From contig CAWIBX010000005.1 of NCBI GenBank assembly GCA_963834405.1, positions 186,001 through 250,000 of the forward strand: DNA of 64,000 bases, given 5' to 3'. The position numbers and the translations under genes were made by a program. The notes under the pieces were generated by a model. It was not told the origin of the DNA and searched no databases. It was given only the letters and a program-made list of their open reading frames with translations. Position 1 is the stretch's first letter. Each line of letters starts with the position of its first letter. Source of the stretch: Bog-473 sp963834405 (GTDB taxonomy: Bacteria; Actinomycetota; Acidimicrobiia; Acidimicrobiales; RAAP-2). Positions 55,301 to 63,229 of this stretch are shown piece by piece.

Positions 55301-56648
55301 CGAGGCGGCCGCCGCCTGCCTGGCCGGACACCTGCAGGTCGCAGGCCCGGTCACGCTGGAGCAGCTGATCGCCGACGGCCCCTTGCCGCCCGGTGCGCCG
55401 ACGGGGGCGCCGCTGTCGCCGGCCCGCGCCCGCACCGCGCTGGCCCGTCTGGAGGCGAAGGGCTCTGCCATAGAGCTGCCCGACGGCCGCTGGTGTGCGC
55501 GCCACCTGTTGGTGCGCCTGCACCGGGCCAGCCGCAACCACCGCCGCGGCCTGGTCGAGGCCGTACCGATCGCGTCGTACGTCCGCTTCCTCGTGCGCTG
55601 GCAGCACGTCACGCCCGACACCCGGCTCGAGGGACGGGCGGGGCTGCTCGAGGTGCTCGAGCAGCTGCAGGGGATTGAGGCACCCGCCGCGGAGTGGGAG
55701 GCCCAGGTGCTGCCCACGCGCGTGCGCGACTACGACGGCCGCTGGCTCGACGAGCTCTGCCTCTCGGGCGAGGTCGTCTGGGGGCGCCTCACCCCGAGAA
55801 CGGAACGGCCCGGACGAAGCGGCGCGCCGTCTCCGGCCACACCGCTCGCCTTCACCGTGCGCGAGGACCTCGTCACCATGCTCCGTGCCGTGCGCGCCGG
55901 AGCCCCCGCACCTGAGCCCGAGGTCGGCGCCGCGGCCGACGTGCTGGCGGCGCTGCGGACGCGGGGTGCGTGCTTCCGCCCCGAGCTGGCGCCGCTGACC
56001 GGGCGCCTCCCGGCCGAAGTGGACGAGGGGTTGTGGGACCTCGTGGCGCGCGGGCTGGTGACCGCCGACGCGTTCTCCGCCGTGCGTGCGCTGCTCTCGG
56101 CGCGCGACCGATGGCGCACGCGCACGGTCCGCCGGCCCTCGGGCCGTCTCCAACGCCGGCGCGCGCCGGTGGGCACGGGGGTGGGCGAGGGGCGCTGGTC
56201 GCTGCTGCCCGGGCCCGAGGTGCTGGGAGCGCCGATCGTGGGCGACGGCGTCCTGGCGCCGGGGAACGAGGACCTGGCCGAGTGGGTGGCGCACCAGCTG
56301 CTGCTGCGCTGGGGCGTGGTGGCCTGGGAGGTGTGGAGCCGCGAGTCCTTCAAGGTGCCCTGGCGCGAGGTCGTGTGGGCCCTGCGGCGAATGGAGGCAC
56401 GCGGACTCGCACTGGGCGGCCGGTTCGTGGCCGGCCTCTCGGGCGAGCAGTACGCCCTGCCCGACGCCGTGGAGGAGCTGCAGCGGGTGCACCGCAGCGC
56501 GCCCGACGGCGCGCAGATCGTCGTGGCCGGCGCCGACCCGCTGAACATGACCGGCACCATCCTCGGCGGCACCCGGGTGCCGACGCGGCGCCATCAGCGC
56601 GTGGTGTACCGCGACGGGGTCGTGGTCGACCACCTGCAGGCGGGGTGA
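52389..56648 (+). CDS. lhr: Large helicase-related protein Lhr
   Basis: A 1419-residue superfamily 2 3'-5' DNA/RNA-DNA helicase. The N-terminal Lhr core has Walker A VASPTGSGKTLTGF, motif II VDEVHTLARDKRGSHL, motif III GLSATQRPL, motif V ATASLELGIDVGPVEL and motif VI FLQRVGRANHQ. After the winged-helix and Lhr-core domains comes a long C-terminal half (from about residue 850), as in mycobacterial Lhr, which is about 1500 residues. Linked to mitomycin-type damage repair in mycobacteria. ATG start shortly after the patatin gene; pxpA starts 4 bp after its stop. Confidence 0.95.
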   Translation: MPDPLFHPAVASWFARRFPDGPTPPQTRAWPHIAAGSDVLVASPTGSGKTLTGFLVAIDAAYRAAEAGTRDGSSPEVLYISPLRALAVDVHENLHVPLAEIREEAARLGYPDPGLRIAVRTGDTPPGERAAMVKQSPDLLVTTPESLYLLLTAPSSRALLRNVRTVIVDEVHTLARDKRGSHLALSLERLDALVTEQGGRLQRIGLSATQRPLDLVARLLCGVHEGRDPTVIVDCGHARDIEVAIELPSSELEAVMSGGQMSDILDRIAEHTRHHRTTLIFVNTRKMAERVAHLLGERLEGESAGGGGDVDASLLVAAHHGSLSAARRRIVETRLRAGDLRALVATASLELGIDVGPVELVCQIGSPRAIGTFLQRVGRANHQRHGTPAGRLYPTTRDELVECTALLAAVREGRLDLLEPPVAPLDVLAQQLVAEVASAGEREVEALWGLTRAAAPYAELSRKDFDDVVALVSWGIETGRGRRGAHLHHDAVNGRLRARRGARLAALTGGGAIPETGDYRVVLDPDGVTVGSVHEDFAVEATAGDIFLLGTHSWRVAKVEVGTVRVHDAGDLPPTIPFWLGEAPARTAELSQAVSNLRAALEPVLQAGDGDGARVLVAERAGVSAEVAQQVVAYCAAGLDALGHLPTTDRIVVERCFDDSEGSQLIIHAPFGGRINRALGLALRKRFCVSFDFELQAAADDDTVVLSLGPQHSFPLTRVQSMLSSAAATQTLTQAVLLHPMLGARWRWNLTRALVMPRMNGGKRRPIHLQRMDADDLLAAVWPGLAACQENASAGPVGVPDHVLARQTVDDCLHEGLSVEGLVDVWSKVESGAIAVHTVESAEPSVLSHAILSGRPYTYLDDAPLEERRTRALSLRRGLGELGPDGLPVPAGELTAFDPDAVTAVLEQVCPRPRDPDELHDLLLSLVAARPLPEWQDWFAALQSEHRASLVNGSWVPAERRDAALALAEDDEAAAACLAGHLQVAGPVTLEQLIADGPLPPGAPTGAPLSPARARTALARLEAKGSAIELPDGRWCARHLLVRLHRASRNHRRGLVEAVPIASYVRFLVRWQHVTPDTRLEGRAGLLEVLEQLQGIEAPAAEWEAQVLPTRVRDYDGRWLDELCLSGEVVWGRLTPRTERPGRSGAPSPATPLAFTVREDLVTMLRAVRAGAPAPEPEVGAAADVLAALRTRGACFRPELAPLTGRLPAEVDEGLWDLVARGLVTADAFSAVRALLSARDRWRTRTVRRPSGRLQRRRAPVGTGVGEGRWSLLPGPEVLGAPIVGDGVLAPGNEDLAEWVAHQLLLRWGVVAWEVWSRESFKVPWREVVWALRRMEARGLALGGRFVAGLSGEQYALPDAVEELQRVHRSAPDGAQIVVAGADPLNMTGTILGGTRVPTRRHQRVVYRDGVVVDHLQAG

Positions 56649-56652
56649 GCGG

Positions 56653-57426
56653 ATGGCCCCGGCCCGGACCGTCGACCTGAACGCGGACGTCGGCGAGGCC
56701 ACCGACGAGGAGGGGATCGCCCGCGAGCGGTCGCTCCTCGGCCTGGTGACCTCCGCCAACATCGCCTGCGGCGGGCACGCCGGTGACGAGGCGTCCATGA
56801 CCGCGACCGTGGCGACGGCGCTCCAGGGTTCGGTACGGGTCGGCGCGCATCCGTCCTATCCCGACCGTGAGGGGTTCGGCCGCCGGCCGATGCGGATCAG
56901 CCGGGCCGACCTGTGCACTTCGGTCGGCGACCAGCTGCGCGCCCTCGGCCGGGTCTGCCAGGCCGCGGGCACGACCATCGAGTCGGTCAAGCCCCACGGC
57001 GCGCTCTACGAAGAGGTCGCCAAGGGCGGAGCCGTCTACGAGGCCGTGCGCGACGCCATGCGCGCCACCTGCGGGCCGTCCACCGCGCTGGTGCTGCCCT
57101 CGGGCAGCCGGGCCACGGCCATGGCGTTGCGCGACGTGGTCCCCGCCTGCGAGGAGGGGTTCTGCGACCGCGCCTACCGTCCCGACGGCGGACTGGTGGA
57201 CCGCTCCGAACCCGGCGCCATCCTGGCCGATCCCGGCGAGGCCTCGCACCAGGCACTGAGCCTCGCCCGCGGCGCGGTTGTCGCCTCCGACGGGTCGATC
57301 TTGACGCTGTGGGTGGACACGCTCTGCATCCACGGCGACTCGCCCGCCGCGGTGGCCATTGCGACCGCGGTGCGCGCCGCGTTGGCCGAGTTGGGGATCG
57401 ACGTGGTCGCGCCCGCGCGTGCATGA
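56653..57426 (+). CDS. pxpA: 5-oxoprolinase subunit PxpA (LamB/YcsF family)
   Basis: ATP-dependent 5-oxoprolinase subunit that, with PxpB and PxpC, opens the 5-oxoproline ring to glutamate. The 257-residue product has DLNADVGEA, SANIACGGHAGD, GAHPSYPDREGFGRR and SVKPHGALYEE, all strong LamB/YcsF signatures. 4 bp after lhr, and overlaps the pxpBC fusion as ATGA. Confidence 0.95.
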   Translation: MAPARTVDLNADVGEATDEEGIARERSLLGLVTSANIACGGHAGDEASMTATVATALQGSVRVGAHPSYPDREGFGRRPMRISRADLCTSVGDQLRALGRVCQAAGTTIESVKPHGALYEEVAKGGAVYEAVRDAMRATCGPSTALVLPSGSRATAMALRDVVPACEEGFCDRAYRPDGGLVDRSEPGAILADPGEASHQALSLARGAVVASDGSILTLWVDTLCIHGDSPAAVAIATAVRAALAELGIDVVAPARA

Positions 57427-59120
57427 CCCGCTCGGTCCCAGTCGGCGCAGTCAGACTCTTCGGTGACCGCGCGCTCCTGATCGGCGTCGCCGACCCGGCG
57501 GCCGGCCGCGCGTTCGGGCGCGCCCTCCAGGCGTCACCGGACCTGGCCGGAGCGGTCGAGATGGTCGGGGGGACGGCCACGGTTTTGGTGTCGGTGCTGG
57601 ACCCCGATGCCGACATGGACGCGGTGCGGGCCGGCGTCGAGGCGGTACTCGCCGCATCCGCCGAGACGAACGAGTCGCCGACTTCGGAACCGGGCCGCAC
57701 GGTGACCATCCCGTGCGCGTTCGACGGCCCGGACCTGGGCGAGGTGGCGGCGCGGGCCGGCTGCGGCGCCGGCGAGGTCGTCGCGCTCCTGACCGGCCGC
57801 CCGCTCACCGTCTCGGTCATGGGGTTCTCGCCGGGGTTCGCCTACCTCGACGGGCTGCCGCCGGAACTGGCAGCAATCCCGCGCCGGGACAGCCCGCGGC
57901 CGGAGGTGCCGGCCGGCTCGGTCGCGCTGGCCAACGGGCACGCGGCCGTCTACCCGACCGCGTCCCCGGGCGGCTGGCAGCTGGTGGGCCGGACCGGGTT
58001 CGCTCTTTTCTCTCCGGCCGCGCCACCCTTCGCCGCGCTGGCGCCGGGCGACCAGGTCCGCTTCACCATCGCCGGCGAAGCCCCGCCCGCCGCGCCGCCG
58101 CCGCCGGCGCCGGCCGAGGCCGGCTGGGACCCGCCGGCGGGGGCGAGGGCCGTGCTCGAGGTCGTGGTGCCCGGCCTGGGCGCGGTGCTGCAGGACGCCG
58201 GCCGCTGGGGCGTCGCCGGGATCGGGGTGCCCGGGGCGGGACCCGCGGACCCGGTGTCCTTTCTCCTGGCGAACCGGCTGGCCGGCAACCCCGACAGCGC
58301 GAGCACGCTGGAGATCACCGCCGGGACCGCCCAGCTGCGGTGCCTGGAGACCTGCCACATCGCGGTGGTCGGGGGCGCGGCGGAGGTGGCCGTCGACGGC
58401 GTCCCGGCCGGGAGCGGCCGGGTCATCGCGCTCGAGGCCGGCCAGCTCGTGCGGGTGGGGCCCGTGCGCCGCGGCCTGCGCGCCTATCTGTCGGTGGCCG
58501 GCGGGTTCCTCGGGCCCACCGCGTTCGGGTCGACGGCCCGCGACGAGCTGAGCGGTCTGGGGCCGGACCGCCTCACCGCCGGGGCGCGCCTGCACGCGGG
58601 ACCGTGGGCGCCGCCACTGGGCGACCACCTCGCGACGGGCGCCGCGCCGGAGGTGGCACCGCAGGAGCCGGTGCCGCTGCGCGTCGTCGCCGGGCCCCAT
58701 CCCGAGCGCTTCGCACCGGACGTGCTGGCCCGTCTGGCCGGGAGCGCGTTCGTCGTCGACGACCGCAGCAACCGCGTCGGGTTGCGCTTGGTGCCGCGTG
58801 CGCCGGACCGGTGGGACGGCGGGCGCAACGAGCGCAACGAGGCGGAGGAGCTCGACTCGCAGGGCATGGTCACCGGCGCCGTGCAGGTGCCGCCGGGCGG
58901 ACGACCCATCATCTTGTTGTCCGACCACGCGACGCTGGGCGGTTACCCCGTCGTGGCCGTCGTCATCACGGCGGACCACGGCGTGCTCGGGCAGTGCGCG
59001 CCGGGGACCGAGGTCCGCTTCGTGCCTATTGACGCGGCCGAGGCGACCCAGGCGGCGCAGGCCACACGGCGCGATCTGCAGCAGGCCGTCATCGGGCACT
59101 TCCCCCTCGCGGTGGGCTGA
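57423..59120 (+). CDS. pxpBC: Fused 5-oxoprolinase subunits PxpB-PxpC
   Basis: A 565-residue fusion. Residues ~1-215 are PxpB (KipI): RLFGDRALLIGVAD, VMGFSPGFAYLDGLP, VALANGHAAVYPTASPGGW. After a Pro/Ala linker (PPAAPPPPAPAEAG) residues ~240-565 are PxpC (KipA/biotin-dependent carboxylase-like): LQDAGRWGVAGIGVPGAGPA, SVAGGFLGPTAFGSTARDEL, SQGMVTGAVQVPPGGRPIIL. Separate genes in E. coli and B. subtilis. With pxpA it forms a complete enzyme in one operon. The old Kip names refer to sporulation kinase inhibition and are not implied here. Confidence 0.94.
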   Translation: MTRSVPVGAVRLFGDRALLIGVADPAAGRAFGRALQASPDLAGAVEMVGGTATVLVSVLDPDADMDAVRAGVEAVLAASAETNESPTSEPGRTVTIPCAFDGPDLGEVAARAGCGAGEVVALLTGRPLTVSVMGFSPGFAYLDGLPPELAAIPRRDSPRPEVPAGSVALANGHAAVYPTASPGGWQLVGRTGFALFSPAAPPFAALAPGDQVRFTIAGEAPPAAPPPPAPAEAGWDPPAGARAVLEVVVPGLGAVLQDAGRWGVAGIGVPGAGPADPVSFLLANRLAGNPDSASTLEITAGTAQLRCLETCHIAVVGGAAEVAVDGVPAGSGRVIALEAGQLVRVGPVRRGLRAYLSVAGGFLGPTAFGSTARDELSGLGPDRLTAGARLHAGPWAPPLGDHLATGAAPEVAPQEPVPLRVVAGPHPERFAPDVLARLAGSAFVVDDRSNRVGLRLVPRAPDRWDGGRNERNEAEELDSQGMVTGAVQVPPGGRPIILLSDHATLGGYPVVAVVITADHGVLGQCAPGTEVRFVPIDAAEATQAAQATRRDLQQAVIGHFPLAVG

Positions 59121-59129
59121 GGCGGGCGC

Positions 59130-59879
59130 TCAGGCGAGGAGCTTGACCGCCGTCCCCACCCCGATGACGACCACGGCGACGCGTAACGCCGGGGCGGGGA
59201 GCGACAAGGCGAGGCGGGCGCCCAGGAAGCCACCGATGAGGCTGCCCAGCGCGAGCCACCCGACCGCCTCCCAGGCCAGGCCGCCGTGCACCAGGAACAC
59301 CACGGCCGCGATGCCGTTGACGATCATGGAGAGCACGGCGCGTAGGCCGCTCGTGTGGGCGAGCGACAGGGGGAGCGCCAGGCCGAGGACGGCGAGGAAC
59401 ATGACGCCCATGGCGGCACCGAAATAGCCGCCGTAGACGGAGGCGGCGAAGACCCCCACGACCAGCAGGACCGGCCGCGCCCGGGGATGGGTGGCGCCGC
59501 GGTCGAGGGCACGCCGGAGAAGCGGCTGGGCGGCGAACAGGGCGGAGGCACCCAGAACGAGCCAGGGCACCACGCGGTCGAAGGTGCCGGCAGAGGTGGT
59601 GAGCAGCAGCAGGGCACCGGCGACGCCGCCGGCCAGGCCCACCGGGGTGAGCCGGAGGAGGCGAGCCCGCTGGTCGCCGATTTCGGCGCGGAAGCCGGCC
59701 GCCGAGGCGACGTAGCCGGGCCAGATCCCGATGGTGTTGGTGATGTTGGCGGTGAGGGCCGGATAGCCCACCGCCAGGAGGATCGGGAACGAAATCAGGC
59801 TGCCGCCGCCGGCCACGCCGTTGAAGATGCCGGCTCCGACGCCGCCCAGGGCGATGAACAGGGCATGGGAGGCGCTCAC
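59130..59879 (-). CDS. TSUP family permease (TauE/SafE)
   Basis: A 249-residue membrane protein with about eight TM helices in two repeats. The signatures are GAGIFNGVAGGGSLISFPIL (first half) and GGYFGAAMGVMFLAVLGLAL (second half). Family members export sulfite, organosulfonates or related anions; the substrate here is unknown. GTG at 59879 starts just before the first TM; the longer frame to 59990 adds a hydrophilic, poorly coding leader. Convergent with pxpBC. Confidence 0.88.
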   Translation of the reverse strand: MSASHALFIALGGVGAGIFNGVAGGGSLISFPILLAVGYPALTANITNTIGIWPGYVASAAGFRAEIGDQRARLLRLTPVGLAGGVAGALLLLTTSAGTFDRVVPWLVLGASALFAAQPLLRRALDRGATHPRARPVLLVVGVFAASVYGGYFGAAMGVMFLAVLGLALPLSLAHTSGLRAVLSMIVNGIAAVVFLVHGGLAWEAVGWLALGSLIGGFLGARLALSLPAPALRVAVVVIGVGTAVKLLA

Positions 59880-60129
59880 GGGCGCCGTGCCTGCGCCGGG
59901 GCCGCGGGGGGAGCCACCGGGGTCACGAACCGAAACAGTACGGGACTTGCGGCGTTCCCCCTGGTGCACAGGTTCGGACGGGCCGTGCACGGGATCCGGT
60001 TTGAACCCGGGTGAGCGACGGAATTTCTTCGTCGGTGAGGCGCAAGTTTCCCCTACCTCCCCCGTTTCTTTGCCAAACAGAGGAGTTCGCTGTGCTCAGG
60101 CGGAGCGGAGACGGAAGGGGAAATAGGGG

Positions 60130-61740
60130 ATGAAGGGTCGCATTCGACTTGCGACGTTCGGCCTGGTGACGCTGGCGGTCATCGCGGCCATGACGTCCGT
60201 TGCCGGAGCAACGACCACGGTCAATTCCTGGAACGTGAAGGCCAATTCGGGAGCGCTCGATGTGATTCTGCTCGGCCACGCCGTAGAGATCGGCGGCGGC
60301 CTCACCGAGGCGGACGCCAACAGCGGTAACACGTCGGAGGCCATGGGCACCGGCCTCTGCATCAACGCGAGCACGCCCGTCGCCTGCCCGACGAACGTGA
60401 CCAGCCCGTCCGGTGCCTCGTTCGCCACGACGCAGAAGGCGATTCAGAACGGCGCCAACGGCTCCGTCGCCCCCGGCCCGGCCTGTGCGGCCAACCTGCC
60501 GCTCGTGCTGGTCACCATCACCGTCGGTTGTGGCAACGCCTCGGCCTCGGAGGCCAACGGCAAGCCCACCGCAGAAGGTGACGGCTCCATCCTCGGCGGC
60601 AGCGTCAACCTGACGCTGGGCAGCGCGCTGTCCGGTATGGGCCTCGCGCTCCCGTCGCTGTCGAACGCCCCGTGCGCCGGGGTCAGCACCACCCCGGCCA
60701 GCTCGACGCCGGGCTCCAACACCACGCCCCTCTCGGGTGCGGCGTCCGGTCTGCTGGGGACGGTGACCAGCATCACGCAGGCGCTGCACCTGCCGACCCT
60801 GCTGCCCAGCACGGTCTCGACGGACAGCCCGACCGACAGCACGTGCTCCATCCTCGGCGGCCTGGTCAACGAGATCAACGGCGTGCCCGTGCTCGGCCCG
60901 CTCGTGGCCGGCCTGGTGAACGGCACCTCGCTCAACGCGGTGATGGGCACCTCGCTCCTCAGCATCTCGGCCGTCGAGTCCAAGTCGACCGTGGCCACCG
61001 GCACCGGCAGCAACGGTGACGGGACCGAGACGGCGTCGGCCATCGGTGACACGCTGGACGTGAACGTCCTGAGCGGCACGCTCGACATAAAGGTCGTCCC
61101 CGCCGTCGCCTCGGCGACCGTCGACACCACGACCGGTCAGACCATCGAGAGCTGCACGCCGGGCCTCATTCAGGTCACGGTGAACAACGGGACGCCCAAC
61201 CTCGTCTCGCTGCAGCCGCTGGGCACCGCGCTGAACCAGCTCCTCGGCGCCCTCGAGGCCACCGCCCTCCAGCCCCTGTTGGACGCGCTGCTGGCCGTCC
61301 CCCAGCCCGGCGTCCTGAACTGCGACGCCCCGGTGACCACGAACGGCGGCTCCTCGAACAGCGTGGAGGGTGGCATCGCCAACCTCGAGCTGCTCCCGGT
61401 GGCCGGCTCGGGCGGCCTCCTGGGTGTCGCGGTGAACGACGTGTCGGCCTCCGCGGCCGCCACGACCGCCGCGTCACCGTCGACCTCCCCCAGCGCGACC
61501 CCGACCGCCACGCCCGCCGCCGCGGCACCGGCCACCGCGCCGGCCGCCACCGCCGCTCCGGCCGCCGCCACGGTGCCCGGCGTGACCTCGGTCCACACGG
61601 GCGAGTTCTGGGCGGGCACCCTGCCGATCATCCTCCTCACGGGGATGGGCCTGGCCGGGATCATGCTGATCGGCCGGCGCCGGGTCTTCTCGGTCGCCCG
61701 CTCGTTGACCTCGTTCACCCGCCGCCGGGGTGGCCATTGA
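60130..61740 (+). CDS. Secreted surface protein with C-terminal membrane anchor
   Basis: A 536-residue protein: signal peptide (MKGRIRLATFGLVTLAVIAA, cleavage near AGA-TTT), a Gly/Ala/Ser/Thr-rich beta-strand body (repeated strands such as LDVILLGHAVEIGGGL and LDVNVLSGTLDIKVV), and a Pro/Ala/Thr spacer. A sorting-signal-like end follows: VHTGEFWAGTLP, then IILLTGMGLAGIMLIG and RRR. The TGE-plus-TM-plus-Arg layout resembles non-LPXTG actinobacterial anchor signals, and a sortase gene follows. No enzymatic domain seen. AATAGGGG precedes the ATG. Confidence 0.78.
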   Translation: MKGRIRLATFGLVTLAVIAAMTSVAGATTTVNSWNVKANSGALDVILLGHAVEIGGGLTEADANSGNTSEAMGTGLCINASTPVACPTNVTSPSGASFATTQKAIQNGANGSVAPGPACAANLPLVLVTITVGCGNASASEANGKPTAEGDGSILGGSVNLTLGSALSGMGLALPSLSNAPCAGVSTTPASSTPGSNTTPLSGAASGLLGTVTSITQALHLPTLLPSTVSTDSPTDSTCSILGGLVNEINGVPVLGPLVAGLVNGTSLNAVMGTSLLSISAVESKSTVATGTGSNGDGTETASAIGDTLDVNVLSGTLDIKVVPAVASATVDTTTGQTIESCTPGLIQVTVNNGTPNLVSLQPLGTALNQLLGALEATALQPLLDALLAVPQPGVLNCDAPVTTNGGSSNSVEGGIANLELLPVAGSGGLLGVAVNDVSASAAATTAASPSTSPSATPTATPAAAAPATAPAATAAPAAATVPGVTSVHTGEFWAGTLPIILLTGMGLAGIMLIGRRRVFSVARSLTSFTRRRGGH

Positions 61741-61945
61741 GCCGCCCCCGGACGACCCAGCCGCGGGTCGGGCGGCGGGACCGCCACCGGGCCCGGCCTC
61801 CGGGACCTCCTCCGTTCCCCCTCCGGTCTTGGGGGCCGGCCCGGCGGCAGCCGTAGGTAGGACCAGGAGAACCGCCGGGGTGTTCCGCCACTCCGGCCAG
61901 CAACACAGCCATAGAGATCTTCGGAGGATCTGGAGGGAGAGGCAG

Positions 61946-62038
61946 ATGCAGCGGGAACCGATGCTGCGAGCTGCCCGGGACGGGAAGGCGGAAGCCCGTT
62001 CCGGGCAGTGGCAGCCAGCAGCGGAGTCGGGCCGATGA
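61946..62038 (+). CDS. Possible 30-residue ORF coupled to sortase
   Basis: ATG at 61946 has GGAGGGAGAGG 3 nt upstream. The frame ends TGA overlapping the sortase ATG as ATGA. The same frame is open back to GTG 61730, inside the previous gene, giving a 102-residue Pro/Ala-rich product. The peptide (MQREPMLRAARDGKAEARSG...) matches no family. It may be a short translated leader that couples sortase expression, or chance. The region 61741-61945 holds no other gene; AGATC / GATCT arms near 61915-61931 form a small hairpin. Confidence 0.4.
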   Translation: MQREPMLRAARDGKAEARSGQWQPAAESGR

Positions 62039-63129
62039 GGTCCGTCAGAACGCTTCGCCAGTGGGGGCTGACGCTGCTCGGCGTCGCGTTCCTCTTCGGC
62101 GCCATCTTCGCGGGCAGCTACGCCGTCGCCTGGAAGGTACACCAGGACCACGCCAAGAACGTGCTCCTCCGGAGCGAGCACGTCGCCATCGCCAAGATCG
62201 CCAAGCAGACCCACGGCGCCTCCTGCCAGGTGAGCGGGGTCCAGCAGGGGCAGCTCTCGGGCATCCTGCGCATCCCCGCCATCAACCTGACGGCGCCCGT
62301 CGAGGAGGGGACCGACGACCAGGAGCTCAACGTGGCCGTCGGGCACGCGCCGCAGTCGGTGTGGCCCGGTGTCGACGGGTCGTCGGTGTTCCTGGCGCAC
62401 GACGTCAGCTACTTCGTCCACCTGAACGCGCTGAAGCCGGGCGACCAGATCACGTACGAGACCGCCTGCAACACGGTGAAGTTCTCGGTGACCGACCAGC
62501 AGGTCGTGGCGGCGGGCTCCGCGGTGGCGAACACGCCCACGCCGAGCCTCGTGCTCGACACGTGCTGGCCGCCCAACGCGCTCTTCTTCACCCCCAACCG
62601 CCTGCTCATCCACGCCACCGAGGTGGGGGAGGCCACCAAGGGCGCCCGCCTGAACAAGGGGGCCCAGTTCATAAAGACCGTGGCGTCGACCGACTACACG
62701 ACGTCGGCGCCGCCGGCGCTGCAGGCGCAGGGGCTGACGCTCGAGCAGAACGAGGCGCCGATGGGGACCATGAACCTCGTCAACCCCTCGGTGGCCTTCG
62801 CCCAGTCGCCGGGGCCGCTCTCCCTGGAGGCGGCCGCGCTGGAGACCTACTTCGGCGGGCTCCATGCGGGCGCGCAGAACGAGACGGCCTGGTGGGCGGC
62901 CATGGCGCACGGCGTCCCGCTGCCACCCCAGCTGGCGGGGGCCGCCGTCACCGGCCACGACGCGCCCCTCGACGTCGAGATCGACTCGACCGGCGGCACC
63001 CCCACCCGGGTGGTGCTGCGGACCACCGTGACCCTGTCCGGGGGGTCCGCGCCGGGCGAGCACGCCATGACCGTCGTCCTCCCGGTTCAGGGCGCCGTGG
63101 TGACGATCGGGAGCTGGACGTTCAGCTGA
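62035..63129 (+). CDS. Sortase
   Basis: Membrane-anchored transpeptidase, 364 residues. TM at residues 11-33, then the sortase barrel at about residues 75-195: ILRIPAINLTAPVEEGTD, His122 in SSVFLAHDVSYF, Cys177 in SLVLDTCWPPN and Arg189 in TPNRLLIHA. The usual TLxTC is LDTC here. A C-terminal extension of about 160 residues is not typical of sortases. The substrate is probably the anchored protein just upstream and perhaps the protein downstream. ATG at 62035 is preferred over GTG 62008 for the ATGA overlap and upstream GGAG. Confidence 0.87.
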   Translation: MRSVRTLRQWGLTLLGVAFLFGAIFAGSYAVAWKVHQDHAKNVLLRSEHVAIAKIAKQTHGASCQVSGVQQGQLSGILRIPAINLTAPVEEGTDDQELNVAVGHAPQSVWPGVDGSSVFLAHDVSYFVHLNALKPGDQITYETACNTVKFSVTDQQVVAAGSAVANTPTPSLVLDTCWPPNALFFTPNRLLIHATEVGEATKGARLNKGAQFIKTVASTDYTTSAPPALQAQGLTLEQNEAPMGTMNLVNPSVAFAQSPGPLSLEAAALETYFGGLHAGAQNETAWWAAMAHGVPLPPQLAGAAVTGHDAPLDVEIDSTGGTPTRVVLRTTVTLSGGSAPGEHAMTVVLPVQGAVVTIGSWTFS

Positions 63130-63229
63130 CCGGATTTTGCGCAGCGGCGGGTGCGGCCACCGAAAGGTCCTTTCGGCACGGCCGTTCCCACGGTGGATCC
63201 CCCGGCGAGGGGCCGCGGAGGAGGAACGG

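Noticed and set aside
59880..60129. Possible c-di-AMP (ydaO-type) riboswitch before the surface-protein gene
   Set aside because: I looked because disA is present and such switches control wall genes in actinobacteria, but the conserved core could not be read. A covariance-model search would decide.
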